This document shows positions 34,455 through 47,278 of a DNA stretch of 64,000 nt, in pieces. The notes beneath the pieces were generated by a model. It was not told the DNA's origin, made no database searches, and worked only from the letters and a program-made list of their open reading frames with translations. The DNA is taken from contig OZ038380.1 in NCBI GenBank assembly GCA_964036045.1, positions 126,561,471 to 126,625,470 on the forward strand, given 5' to 3'. This DNA comes from Eutreptiella sp. 'Long Island Sound 2002'. Lineage: Eukaryota; Euglenozoa; Euglenophyceae; Eutreptiales; Eutreptiaceae. A program made the position numbers and the translations under genes. Positions within the stretch are counted from its first letter, which is position 1, and every line of letters starts with the position of its first letter.

Positions 34455-37229
34455 ACCGTTGCGGAGCAGGAGGGCTGGTACACCACCACAGATCCCTGTT
34501 CCACCGCGCCGCCATCACGCAACGACGTGACGGCGACGTGCGGATCGTGCGGCACGTTGGACATCCGAACCACTTCCGGGACCGAGTACTCATCCGGATC
34601 CGGGACAGGGCCTGCTGGTAGCAGAAGGACAATTGCCCACTCACTGCACCCGTGCACCGCCGCGCATGCCCTGGAAAACGCTGGCCGCCCGTGCACAACC
34701 CACAGTGGTGACGGGTTTATGCAGCCCCCGGCGTGTGGGGTGATTAGGGGGACGGACGCTGGATCGTCTTGCTGCTGGTAACCCTCAAAGACGTCCCCCA
34801 ACAGAAACAGGAGGGCGGCTAGCGGGACGAACGGCATGGATAGCCCCGGGTTGGCCGGGTCCCATCCTTCCTCCCTGTACCCGCCCACCACATACACGTC
34901 CCCTGCAGTGGACTGTCTATTGCGTTTGCTGGCCTCCTTTCGGCGCACCGGGTGAATTAGCCGGTGAGTCAACGGACTAGGCAGCTGCGGCCGGAAGACG
35001 TCGCGGAGCCCCGTGAACCACACGTGGTCCAGCTGATGGGGCCCTACTCCTGCGTGCGGAAGGTGCAGGTTGTCCTCATGACACTCCTGGAGCTGGACAG
35101 CCCAGTGCCCAGGCGCAGGACAGGGGAGCCGCGCATGCAGGAGGTTATTTGCGGGATCAGTCAGGGACTGTACCGCCGCATCTGTGCGGGGCCCCGAGAG
35201 AACGCATATGTCTCTACCCTTGAAGGAATAGGATTGGGACACCCACTTCCGCCCCACCCACTGCACTTGCGGCAGATGGGCGTGTACACACGAGTACACT
35301 GACGATGGCATGAAGAGTCCTAGGCGCAACGTCCCCATCGCCCGGAGTACCCTGTCCACCCACGTATTGCCAGCGTGCGTGGCGAATGACGCAGAGGGCA
35401 CCATGAACTGCCCGCACACTCCGTACTGCACGTGCATGTCCCGGAGCATGGCCCGCAGCTCATCCCGGACTGTCGTCGACCTGTGGTGGGTGAGTTGAGC
35501 CATGGTCGCCACGGCGGAGTCGCGGCAGATAACCTGGACATCCGCCAACCGTAACCCATGATCCGACCGCACCGCTACGTTGGACAGGTCCTTGGGCAGC
35601 TTCTCAAATTGCAGGGCTGCAGCCTTGATGGCAGTATTCAGCTTGATCACCGCCTCCGCCGTGTCGGACAGGTAGGGCGCCGTGTACCGCACGATGTCTC
35701 CGACCGCATCCGCCATCACCTCATGAGGCACCGACACCGGCCCCAACGTGTTCTTGCACCAGCCCAGCAAAGCTTCACACCGGAGTACATGTTTCTCCTT
35801 CATGGTCGCCAGCCCCCTGGGATCGAGGCGCAGGCCCAAGTATGGTACTGTGCCCTTGGCACGTAAGCATACCCATGGGGCCGCCGTGTTCCCTGGGCTC
35901 AGGCACACCATGATCGAATGGATGCGAGCAGTATTGGCATAGGCGCATTTGCCGACGTTGAGGGACATGCCCATGTCCGTGAGATACCGCGCTATCGCCG
36001 CTGCATACTCCAGGAATTGCGGCAGGGAGTGCGCTATCAACAGGAGGTCATCACAGTACGCCTGCACCAGGGGTGGCACCGCATGGTGAGCATCTCCCCG
36101 CGCCTTGGAGGCAAGGCTCCGCAGGAGAGGTTCTAAGAGGAGGAGGTAGAGCACAGCGCTCTCCGCACTGCCCTGCCGCAGGCCCCTGTGGAGCCATATG
36201 CTCGGCGTCAGGCCGTGCGCGGTGACGCTCCGCACCAGGGACCCGCAGCTGAGGGTGTGGAAGAGCCTGATGAGCTCTTCCGGGACTCTCATGTGGCGCA
36301 GGAGGAGCGCCGGCGCCCCATGCGGCGCTGTGTCAAAAGCCTTTGACACATCGAAGGCCAGGACGTGGTTTTCCTCCTGCCCACGCTGCAGCCTGCGCTG
36401 GGCCAGGAACACCGGGGCAGCCGCCGTGGAGCCCGGCATGGCCCCGAACCGCCAGTCCGCAGCCAGTCCCTTGCGTGCCAGGACAGCTGTGAACCTCCGC
36501 ATGAGGGGAGTCATGAGCATTCGCATGTTTTGCTGCCCCAGCGCTATCGGCCTGTACTCGTCCAGGTTGCCCGTGGCTGTGCCCTTGGGCATCAGCCAGA
36601 TAATGGCCTCGTGCCAGGACTCCGGGACGTCCGCACCCCGCAGGATAGCCCTGTACGCGTGCACCAGGAGCCCCTGCACCGGTTCAGGCAGCTCTGCTAT
36701 GAGGGCAGCCGTGACCCGGTTGGACCCCGGAGCTTTGTCGTCCGCCACGGCCTGCCTCACGGCGTCTTTCAGGTCCTGCAGGGTGTAGTCCTGTACCGAC
36801 CTCCATTCCTCCGGCACCCCCCCTGGGAATGTGGGCCCGGACCAGCCGCTCGAAGGCCGGCAGGTTCACTGGCCGCTTGGCGTACAGCGCCTCACAATAC
36901 CTTTGGACCTCGCCAATGACGTCCGAGGCCTCCAAGAGCACCTTCTCCGACTCGCGGACGCGTACGGACCACAGGCCCGACGGGGCATAGGTCACCACGT
37001 TGATGGCCCCCCGTATCGCCGTCCATCGGAGCTGCAGATCCGGCACCTTGCCCCGCCAATAGTCCTTGATGGACCGGCGCCTGTTGCTCCTGAGGACACC
37101 CCGCAGCTCCTCCACGCGTGTCTCCAGCTGGTGGAGCTGTTGGTCCAACGCGGCACGTAGGTCCTCTACCGAAGCGGGGAATAGGTCGGGGTCCACCCGC
37201 TGGAGGTGCTGTAGCAAGGCAGTCGCTTC
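34349..37229 (-). pseudogene. LINE-B copy 1 reverse transcriptase and post-RT region
   Basis: The RT of about 300 residues has motif A FDVSKAFDTAPHG (near 36330-36360), motif B HRGLRQGSAES (near 36170-36200) and catalytic YCDD at 36047-36058. Upstream is a finger segment with NLDEYRPIALGQQ. A post-RT stretch of about 450 residues follows, without a recognised domain. It is conserved with copies 2 and 3 (for example GHWAVQLQECHEDNLHL and PLWVVHGRPAFSRAC). A frame change at about 36820 separates the first part (36684-37229, with IKDYWRGKVPDLQLRW) from the main frame. In a live element this enzyme would prime cDNA synthesis on nicked target DNA. Confidence 0.85.
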
Positions 37230-38519
37230 CTAGGAGTGCAGTCCGGCCGCTGCCGCGTCCCGTTGCCACTGCTGATGGGCGCGCCAGGCCAGGGCCTGCT
37301 GATCCGAGAGGACCTGGGCCAGAGACGCCTCCGTCTCCGCCTGCCCGTACGGGTACTGCGGGTCCACGCCCGATGGCATGCGCACTCCCGTGACCCTAGA
37401 CACGTCATCACGGAAGGCGTAGAGCAGGTCAAAGACCGCTTGCACCTCCGACGTGCCCATGGTGGCAGTGTCCTGGTCCGAATAGAGCCACGCCTGCAGC
37501 CGCCGATCCCCGCAGGCCTTCTGCAGTACTGCCGCCGCCGCCTCACGAACCCCCGGGGAGTCCGGGCGTATGGCATGCAGCCTGCCTTGGGCGTGCGAGT
37601 AGGCCGTCCTGGTGACCCTCTCTTTGCCGGCCACCGCCAGCGGGAGGTCCAGGACCACAGGGCCATGATCCGACCCCAACGACGCGGGAGACCGCCCCGG
37701 CGCCAAGTGTGGGCGCTCACGCGCCGCCCATGGGACCAGAGGCGAGTTCAGAAGGAAGGAGTCCTGTCGGTGCCCTGCCCTCGTGGGCCTCCTGTCCTCC
37801 TCCCGTTCCGGGCCTGCCCTGCGGAAACCACACTGTTCCCACAGGGCCTGGAACCTCCTCGTGGTGGGGTGCCACGGGGACTTTAGCCACACGTTGAAGT
37901 CCCCTCCGAGGAGCACGGCCCTGGTGCCACCCGCGCTCTTGGCCGCCGCGTACATGGCCACGTCAACCCAAAAGGACGCCTTAGACGCCCAGGAGTCGCT
38001 GCCGCTGCCCGGGCCGTGGACGTTGATGACCGTGAGGTCGCCACCTGCGGTCACCACATCGAGGGCCATGGCCTTGCCCGGCACGATGTCCACGATGTCT
38101 CGAACTTCCTCCGCGGCGAACACGTCCGCCCGAAGGGCAATCAAGAGCCCGCCGCGCACCGCTGCCGCCAACGCTGCCTGGGCATCCACCCCTGGATACG
38201 CATGATACCCGTGGTGACGCCACTGATTCTCCGAGTGCACCACACCCTGAGGGTCCTGCAGGCCGGTCTCCTGAAAGAGGCCCAGGATGGCACCTTCGGC
38301 CTTCATGACGCCCGCCGCCACCGCCTCACCGTCAAGCATACCTGGGGCCACGGGTACGCCGTCCCCCCGCAACGAGCCCTGGACGTTCCAGGACACCGCC
38401 GCTCGGGTGTCGGAGGCGGGGCCCCTTGATGGCCGCACGTGTGGACCGGGGCCCCCCGCCGGATCCGGATCACTGGACGGAGGGGGGGCCACCAGCAGGT
38501 CCAGCGGGTCCACCCGCAC
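37230..38519 (-). pseudogene. LINE-B copy 1 APE-type endonuclease
   Basis: The APE motifs are complete: SWNVQG (Asn), FQETGL (metal-binding Glu), VINVHGPG, LLGGDFNVW (Asp/Asn), RQDSFLLNS and SDHGPVVLDLP (terminal Asp-His). These are the residues of the exonuclease III/AP-endonuclease fold that nicks target DNA. The frame ends at a TAG (37230-37232) where copy 2 has CAG, so the endonuclease is cut off from the RT in this copy. The start at 38519 is only an open-frame limit. Copy 2 shows that the region upstream was once in the same frame. Confidence 0.85.
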
Positions 38520-39660
38520 CCGGCGCGGGTGGCTGGCGAGGTGGCCCCTGTCCTCGTGGGCCTCCGCCCGAGGCGGCCGTTGTCTGCTGACACCCGGCAG
38601 ATGCGGCGGGCTCCCCCTCTGCCTGTCCGCCGGACGTACTTGCCGCCGTACTCCCCGTAGAAGTCACCGCCCCACGCCGTGCTGCAGACCCAATCGCTCC
38701 AGATCGCGCCGCCGACGGCGACACCCCGCGCTCCGCCGCAGGGCGGGCACCCGTGGGCAGCATGAGTGCTCTGGACCTCGCCTGGGCCGACGCGAAAGGC
38801 CCCGCCTGGCCCCCCGGCATAACGCCAGCCACCATGGCCAGCGCCCGGTCCCGTTGCGCCGGATCAGCCGCATGGTCCCGCTGGATGTGGTCCAGCAGGT
38901 CCTTGGGGTGGAGGTGGGTGGGCCGGCAGTGCTTGCCAGCTCTCCATGTGCAGTGACCAGCCCCATCCAGCCGAGACCAGGGGCAGACGTTGATCGTCTT
39001 CGTCCCACGCTGCTCCGTGGCCAAGTCACCGCCGAAGTGCTGCAGCACGTACCAAATGTTGGTATAGCCGCCATACTGAGGCGGGGGGCTCCTCTTGGGC
39101 GGCGGCTTGGGCGCCGCTTTCGGGGCCGGCCTCGCCGCCGCGGCCGGGGATGCCGCAGGCCGTACCGGTGGCACGCTTGGTGGCCGCGGCAGGTGCAGCA
39201 TTCCCCCCACGGGAAACTGCTCCTCCACCCAGCGGCGCCACGCGTCGGCGAACTTCTCCCGGTCGCCCTCGACCTTCCACCTGGACGCGGAGAACGCCCG
39301 GAGCCACGGCCCCATGTTCTCCGCCATGACCAGGCGGGGGGCATCTCCTCCGCTTTGCCGGCGGAAGCGTGTCGCGGCCGCGCCTGCCACGGTCCCTTGG
39401 AGGTACAGCGCCTCGCCCCCGTCGCCACTCAGTGCACTAAGGTGCAGGGCCTCCAGGTCGGCGGGGCGGACCGTGAGCACCGTGCCCTCTCCGCGATCGT
39501 ACAGGCGCAGTGCCGAGGAGTGGGGCTCCAATGCCGCCACAACCCAGCACCACGCCCGCGACACGCTATGCAGCAGTGCCAGCGAAGCTGCCGGCCTGTT
39601 GCTGGAGGACTGCGCTGCCGGGGCCCTGGGGAGGGCGCCCTACACATGACAGCTGCATGC
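38440..39660 (-). pseudogene. LINE-B copy 1 inter-domain region with C2H2-like finger
   Basis: This region lies between the protease and the APE. It contains WVEEQFPVGGMLHLPRPPSVP, a Pro/Ala-rich segment, then NVCPWSRLDGAGHC and LHPKDLLDHIQRDH. The paired Cys and two late His (H-x4-H) suggest a C2H2-type zinc-binding unit, a frequent nucleic-acid-binding module of LINE proteins. A deletion of about 25 nt relative to copy 2 near 39640 shifts the frame against the protease. Confidence 0.6.
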
Positions 39661-41679
39661 TCAGCCTGCCACATGTTGCTCGGGGCTATGGGTCAGACGT
39701 CCTGCCCCTGGATCGCCGGCGGTCGCGTGACCTCCAAAAAGACCGCCGGCGCCGGCGGGATGTCCTCGGCCGTGCACCTGTGTGCCTTGCGCACCGGCCC
39801 CAGCTCCCTGAGGCACTCCCGGAACACCCCGTAGCAGGCCGGGCCCCTGGACTGCTGCCTCCTGAGCCGGCACGCGGTGACGACAACCCACCTCAGTCCC
39901 CCTGTTTCCACCCGAACACAGGCCCAATACTCCGCCCCTTCCAACACCACCAGCCGCCCCATATCCGCCACGCCCACCGTATGGGTGGGAGGCACACTCT
40001 CCACCCGCAGCCACCGCTTGGCGCTTTCTTCCCACGGCTGGGGGGCAGGCATCCGCTGCTGCTGCATCGCGTCCTGCACGTGATGCAGGGACACCGTCAT
40101 CAGCATGGACATCCCCCCGTCCGCTGCCGCCGCCATACACAGCAGGGCATGTTGCATGCGCGCCCCGGGCAACCCCACGCTGTGCTGGACGTCCGCCACG
40201 TCCAAGGGTGTGCGGGGCGCCGGCAGGGCATCCAACACCGCTACAGGCAGCTCCCCCAAGGACGGCAGACGCGCGATGGGCCCCATGTCCCTGTTGAGGA
40301 CCACCGCCGCCACCCACCGCCTGTCCAGCGCGGACAGGAGGGTGCCCGGTCTTGGCACCCGAAGAAGGGTGCCGACGGTGGACATGAGGGCGCACACGCC
40401 ACAGTCCTTGGTGTTGCCGGCTGGCTGCTGCACCTGTGCCGCCCTGGCCGTCGCGTGCAGATGCTCCGCGCCCGGCCACTCCGCCCTTTGACCCCTGGGC
40501 GCCATGCGCATCGTCCGGACTGCCATGTCCCATGTGTGTGGCCACTGGGGATGGGCTCCAGACACCGCAGGCTGGCCTAGCGGGTCCACCGTCAACCGCG
40601 TGGCAGGGGCCAGGAGGTGGTGAGACGTCCAGTGCCGCATGCTCGGCGTCTCCGACCGGTCGAGGTACACCGCCTCTGAGCCCCCCAGCTGGACGTACCT
40701 CGCAATGAGGAGGGCAGCCGGGGTTTGGTCGTGCCGCTGGCCCTCCCACCCCTCCCTCGGGAGCATCATGGCGTGGGGGGCCAGGCACTGCACCACGTCG
40801 GCTGCCAGCGCGACCACGTCGTCGCTGAGCTCCACCCCATGGTCCGCGGCCACCAAGAAGTGGTGCCTGGGCTTGGAGTATAGGTGCTCCAGGGCGCCCC
40901 GCAACTCAGCTGGCGGGGGAGAGGCGTTTCCGCAGTCCCGTAGCCAGGGGAGTGCGCCCGGGAGATGCCGCCCTGCTCCTCCTGGCCAGACGGCGGCCCT
41001 AAGAACCGGCAGGTAGCGCCAGACAGCCCAGCGACCGGATCGCGCCAGGGCTGTGGCCTGTCGGCTCCCCATTGGAGGACAGCCACCACCACATGCGTGG
41101 TCAGGGGCTCTGCCGCGAGCTGCAACGCCGTCCCCCCGTCGGTCTCGATCACCGTGCCCCGTGGGGCAGTGAAGACGTGGCCACCGGTCCCACGGACCGC
41201 CACCCATCCCCACAAGACCGCCACTGTCTCCCAGCTGGGGTGGCTGGTTCTCCTGGGCAGGACCACTACCGGCGGGCACGGGTTGTTGGTGGCCCACACG
41301 CGCCATTCCACTCCCACCAAACGCTCGTGACCAGGGGGCCGGAACACCTGGGGCCATGCGTCCGGGACCGGCGATGGACGGCGGTCCACTCATCTGCCCC
41401 GTCAGCCCGCGTGAGCTGGATTCCTTCCAGGATGTCCCTGTCCACAGGGCTGGGGAGGCGGGCAGTGCGAACCTCCAGCCTCCGGCCCAGGCGAAACCCT
41501 GGCCCCTCTCGGTCTCCCAGCAGCAAGACCTCCGGGTCCGTGGCCGCAAGACGAGCCGCCACCGTGGGGAGATGCAGGGAGACAGTTCACGGCTGGACTG
41601 AGACGGGCTCGCGCGGGAGGTCAGGGCAGGCCGCCACAGCACTGCCATCCCTTGCCCAGCCGAGCGCTCTATCCCACCA
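39661..41679 (-). pseudogene. LINE-B copy 1 Ulp1/C48-like cysteine protease
   Basis: The segment reads MRHWTSHHLLAPATRLTVDPLG, with the His and Asp of a papain-like triad, then QQPAGNTKDCGVCALMSTVG with the Gln and the DCG nucleophile. The spacing H, D, Q, C is that of Ulp1/SENP peptidases (family C48). About 230 residues follow before the next region. Such a protease could cut the polyprotein, or remove SUMO or ubiquitin-like tags; the sequence does not decide. A one-base loss near 41040 puts the upstream gag part in another frame. Confidence 0.7.
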
Positions 41680-43929
41680 CTAGGCCCACGCACCCGGCGC
41701 TGCCGGCAACGACCAGGACAGGTACATCATGACCGCCTTAGCCTGCCACTCGCGAGGGTCCATGCCGGCAGGATGTGTGTGCCACGTGCACACCCATCCC
41801 AGTTTGGCCTCCTGGACGGTGACCATGTCCCTCCACGGGACCACCGGGAACGGAGTGAGTAGGGACGCCATGCCACATGGCAACGCCACCGCCCACTTGG
41901 TCAGGCCCCCACTCTCCAGCGCATACCCCACCGCCGGGAGTCCTCCTCCTTGCGCCTTTACCACCACTTCCTGCAGCAACGTTACGTGGCCCCGACCGTG
42001 GCCCTGGCTGCGGTCCAGGCTGAGGGCCCCCACACGGGCCATGGCCTGGAGGATCAGGAGCAATTCCTGGGGTACTCCCCGCGGCACCGGCGGCTGGGGG
42101 TGGGCGAACCGGCAGGCATCCGCCCGCATGCACCACCCCTTGGCCCAGTGCCTGCAGGTTTCCACCTCCCCCGTCTTCAGCCCAGCCTTGTCCGCCACTC
42201 CCAGCCCCCGTGGGCCCCCCATGAACTCCGGCTCCTCGTCCCGCTCCATGGCGACCTGCGCCTCTTCACTCCTCCTGCGTTGGTCCTCCTCCTCCAGTGC
42301 CTCCGTCGTCGGCGGCGGGCTCGCTGCAGCCGTGAACCTCGTCAGGGCCGCCGCCACAATGGCTTGCACATCCACCTCCTCCCCGGCCACCTCCGGCTGA
42401 TCCTGCCGCTGCTCCTCCCCCGTGGGTTGCTCCCGCCCCACCTCGTCACCGTCACGGCCTGTCTCCTCATCACTCCCCACCGGGGACGCGTGTTCGGACC
42501 CCTGGGGGGCGGCGCTCTCGTCGAGGCGCGTGCCCACCACCACCAGCAGCTTGAGGTCACCGCCGCGGCTCTCAAGGCGGTAGCTGCTGGAGGTGGGGAC
42601 GAGGACCACCCCATCCCCGGTCAGCAGCAGGCGGTCCGCGCCGAACACGACCTCTGCACCCTCGGGGTGCACCGCCACCAGGAGCGCATGGGATCCCAGC
42701 GCCTGGGGCGTGAGGGGCCGCACGGCCTGCTCGCGAAGCCAAGCGTCAGCCCCACCTCGCCACAAGGCCACGTACAGGCCTTCGTCCCGCCGCACGTCCT
42801 CCAGCCCTGCCTCGTCCAGCAGGCGCCCCGCGGACAGGCGCACCGACAGGGGGAGGCCTACCTGGGGCTCGGCCGCCCGGACATCACCGGGGTGGTGACC
42901 CAGGACCGCCGCGTCCCCCAGCTGGACACAGCGGACCTGGCCGTCGTCCGGGGACTCGGCCACTAGGGCCACCTCCCGGGCGACCTGCCCTGGGCGCTGG
43001 AGCTCGTAGCGCTCCAGAGCATCGCCAGCATCCCTGCCTCCCGCCGCCCCGTACCCATGAGGCGGTGCCTGTGGGCGCCCTCGGCCGCATGGTACCTGCA
43101 ATGCCGCCGCTCACAGCTCCCCAGGGGAGGGGGCGGCACCGCAGTGGGCATGGGCCGCAGCGGCGCGTGGGCCGGGTCCACGTCCATGCCGGCGTAGACG
43201 TCGGGCCCGGCGTCGTCCTCATACATGAGGGCCAGCGCCGACTCACCGGGCCCGTACGCCTCTTCGTCCTCCACTTCCTCCGCCTCCTGCTCTTCCTCCG
43301 CCCCTTCCCAGCCGCAACCATCGCCAGCGGCGTGTCCGGCCGCGGCGGGAAGGGCGCCAGAGGCCGCTCGTCAGCGCCTCCGCCCCTTGCCTCCTCCGCC
43401 GCGTCCAGCCGTGCCCGCAGGTTGTCGGGCAGCCGGGCCCAGCTGGTGCCCGCATGGAGGTCCATGCTGTACGCCAGCCCCGCCGGACACGGCTCACCGG
43501 GTGCCACCTGGCGCCACTCCCGCCACTCCCACATCCAGTCCTCCACTCCTTCCCCCTTGGCACGCCTCCCACTGGGCTCCACGACCCCACCGCTCTCCGC
43601 CGGTGCCTGCGCCCCCGCCACACCCCGCCCCGCGTCCCGTCTCCCCGAAGCAACCACCTCCGACGGCTTCTCCTTGGCCCCTTCCGCCCTCGGGGCGACA
43701 GCCGCGAGCGCGTGCGCGATCAGCTCGCCGGCGTCAGCCCCCCTCCCCGGCCCTTCCGGCGCGGCTCCATCGCCCCCCGCGGCAGTCCGCCGGTACGCCT
43801 CCAGGGCCTGCGCGAGCAGCTCGCTGATGTCTCGCGGGCCGGCCGCTGTCGCCTCCTGCGCCGCATCCCCCGCCTGTTCCCCCGCCGTAGGCCTCCCCCT
43901 GGGGGCTGCGCCCTGCATCCCACGCGTCG

Positions 43930-43930
<1 letters not shown>
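41680..43930 (-). pseudogene. LINE-B copy 1 gag-like part with CCCH finger, truncated
   Basis: Two frames (43918-42884 and 43101-41680) together match copy 2 positions 57230-59530. Features are DISELLAQALEAYRR repeats, VEDWMWEWREWRQV, a frame change near 43300, then a globular stretch with LYVALWRGG and SYRLESRGGDLKLLVVVG. Next come an acidic linker and the CCCH finger (CRHWAKGWCMRADACRFAH). The frame ends in a TAG at 41680-41682 where copy 2 has CAG. The N-terminal His-rich repeats are missing because the copy is 5' truncated. Confidence 0.7.
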
Positions 43931-45050
<1,120 letters not shown>

Positions 45051-47278
45051 GTCATAGTCATAGTCATAACCACTTATCATGCCGTCTACTGGACCTACCG
45101 GGCATCTCGCGCCGACAGGTGGTTCCTGCCTTGCTCGATCCCGTGGGTCCCAGGGCTGCCTGAGGTGGCCCACAGCATGACGGAGGACCCAGAGGACCGG
45201 GGATACCGGTCAACCAGGCTTTGGGGGCAGTGGCAACTGCAAAGCGTTAGCATTAGCAACGGCGACGGACGCTGGCGCGTTTGTTCGCCGGGGGTAAGGG
45301 GGCAAGGCAAAGCAGCGCAGCAGCATCGCAACAATCAGAAAGCACGGGCATCTCTGTCCGTCGCAAAGCGGCAACCAAGGAACAAAGCAGCACGCATGCG
45401 GCGAAGCGAGAGCTGATCCTCCGTCGTTCGCGTACCCCCGCCACCGTGGAGACATCCATCACCCATGACCCCATGGAATCCATTGCCGTCTGCGTCCTCG
45501 ACACTGCCCACCACCCCTGACTCCACGTATCCCTCTGCCAGCACGCAATAGCCCGTATGTGCATAGCCAGGATTTCTGGGAGGCTCCAGCCTAGCCTGGC
45601 CCTCAGCTTTCATCGCCCCCATGTCTCCACAATGTACGCCACCGACCCACCGCACCATCCCCCTAGTAAAGTACAGAAACACGGTACCGATTCCACGTCC
45701 CCGTGGCCCTGAGCTGCTCCCACACCCCAGATATATACCATGCCGGCACCCCATGTCAGGGGCCAGCGCCCAATCTGCTTCGAGGTATCCACTTGCCCAC
45801 ATATAATATATCTTGAGGGTCTACAGGGGGGGACGCCGGCCGCTACGCGACGGGAGTGGCGCAACCCGTGAATATCGCTGGCTGGGATTCGGGCTGGTGG
45901 GTGCCGTAGCTTGGTTATCGACCCCCTGTAGGGGTACCCACCAGAGGCTCGCCCCGGGCCGTGGTAACCAGGTGCACCTCATCTGGCCCACATACATTGC
46001 CCTGGCGCCTACCCTTGACCCTTACCTGCAGTGATTGGCCAGCTTCCGTGGTTGCGCCTCTTCCGCCACAGCAGCGGCCAGGCCGCAGGTTCGGCCCCCA
46101 CCGACGACGTGGCGAGCGTACTTATAGCATTGGCCCGCGCGTCACCCCCCGGACCACTCAGCATGCCGCTTCTCTGCCCTCCTCGCCTCTAGCCGACCGG
46201 AGTGGCGCCCCCAGGGGTAAGCCGTTACAGTGGTGAGGCGACCGCATACTCTTCGCTACGACGCCACGCAGTACCGCTGTTGCCACGCCGACGCAACATG
46301 CGAGCCGCCACGACACGCACCACCGCAACCACAAGGCCATGGTCAGAGGTTAGACTATGTACATGCCCGCAGGCACGGTCCCTCTAGTTTGTTAACGGGG
46401 CCAGGGGATGCCCCCGCGCTCCCCCTGAGTTGTTAGAGGGGTCAGGGGGACACCCTAGTACCGCCATGCAACCCCGTAGCGCCCCCACTGTACGGCCCTC
46501 CAGTACCGCCGCGCACCCTCACCATACGGTCCCCAGTACCGCCGCGCATACCCCCACGACGCCAGTACACCGTCATCTAGAACTTCCCCGCTGCTCCCCC
46601 ACTGTACGATTCCCCAGTACCGCCGCGTACCCCCACCGTACGGGTCCCAGTACCGCCGCGTTTACCCCCAAGACTCCAGTACGCCGTCACCTGGAACTCC
46701 ACGTGCCCCCCGTGAGTGCCCCTCCCAGGCTGCCACGCCATCCCCACGACGCCCGCCATACTGTCCCCTTGACGACCCCACAGTCATATCCTTCCACGCA
46801 CACATCTTCGCCTCGTCGCCGCTCCCGGGGCCTACAGGCTGACCCCGCAACCCCGTGTAACACTCCCAGGGGGCGCCGCAACGCCGTAACCCCCAGACAA
46901 CTCCGTGCACCCCCGGTGTATCCCGAGCAGCCACTCCCACTACTGCCGTAGCCGGGCCGCCAGTAGAGACCCCGGTGCCATGGGAATACCCTACAGGGGT
47001 TTGGGCCATATTACCCTGGTCGGGACTACCCATGACACCTCACTGTTGTATGCGGCGACCCGGGGCAGGCGGGTGAAGCATCCCTGTCCGACCCTCATGC
47101 ACGGTGGCAGTACGGCTCACCATCAGGCCGGCACGACCTGTCACATCGCGTTGGCCGTCATACGCCGCCTGCCAGTACCGCACAATCAGGCCGCGAAGGC
47201 TCTGCTTCTCAGGCGCTACCCCCTCCGCTGCGTCCAGCGTAGGGACGGTAGCTGGTGCACCCACAATTCCCAACCCCA
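45051..47278 (-). other. LINE-B copy 2 3' untranslated region
   Basis: About 2.2 kb are non-coding and collinear with copy 1. The plus-strand frames inside have no motif. Confidence 0.6.
46456..46700. repeat. 3'-UTR minisatellite with an extra block
   Basis: CAGTACCGCCGCG-type units recur about every 30 bp. Compared with copy 1 (30970-31100) a block of about 118 bp ending in ACGCCAGTACACCGTCA is duplicated. Confidence 0.7.
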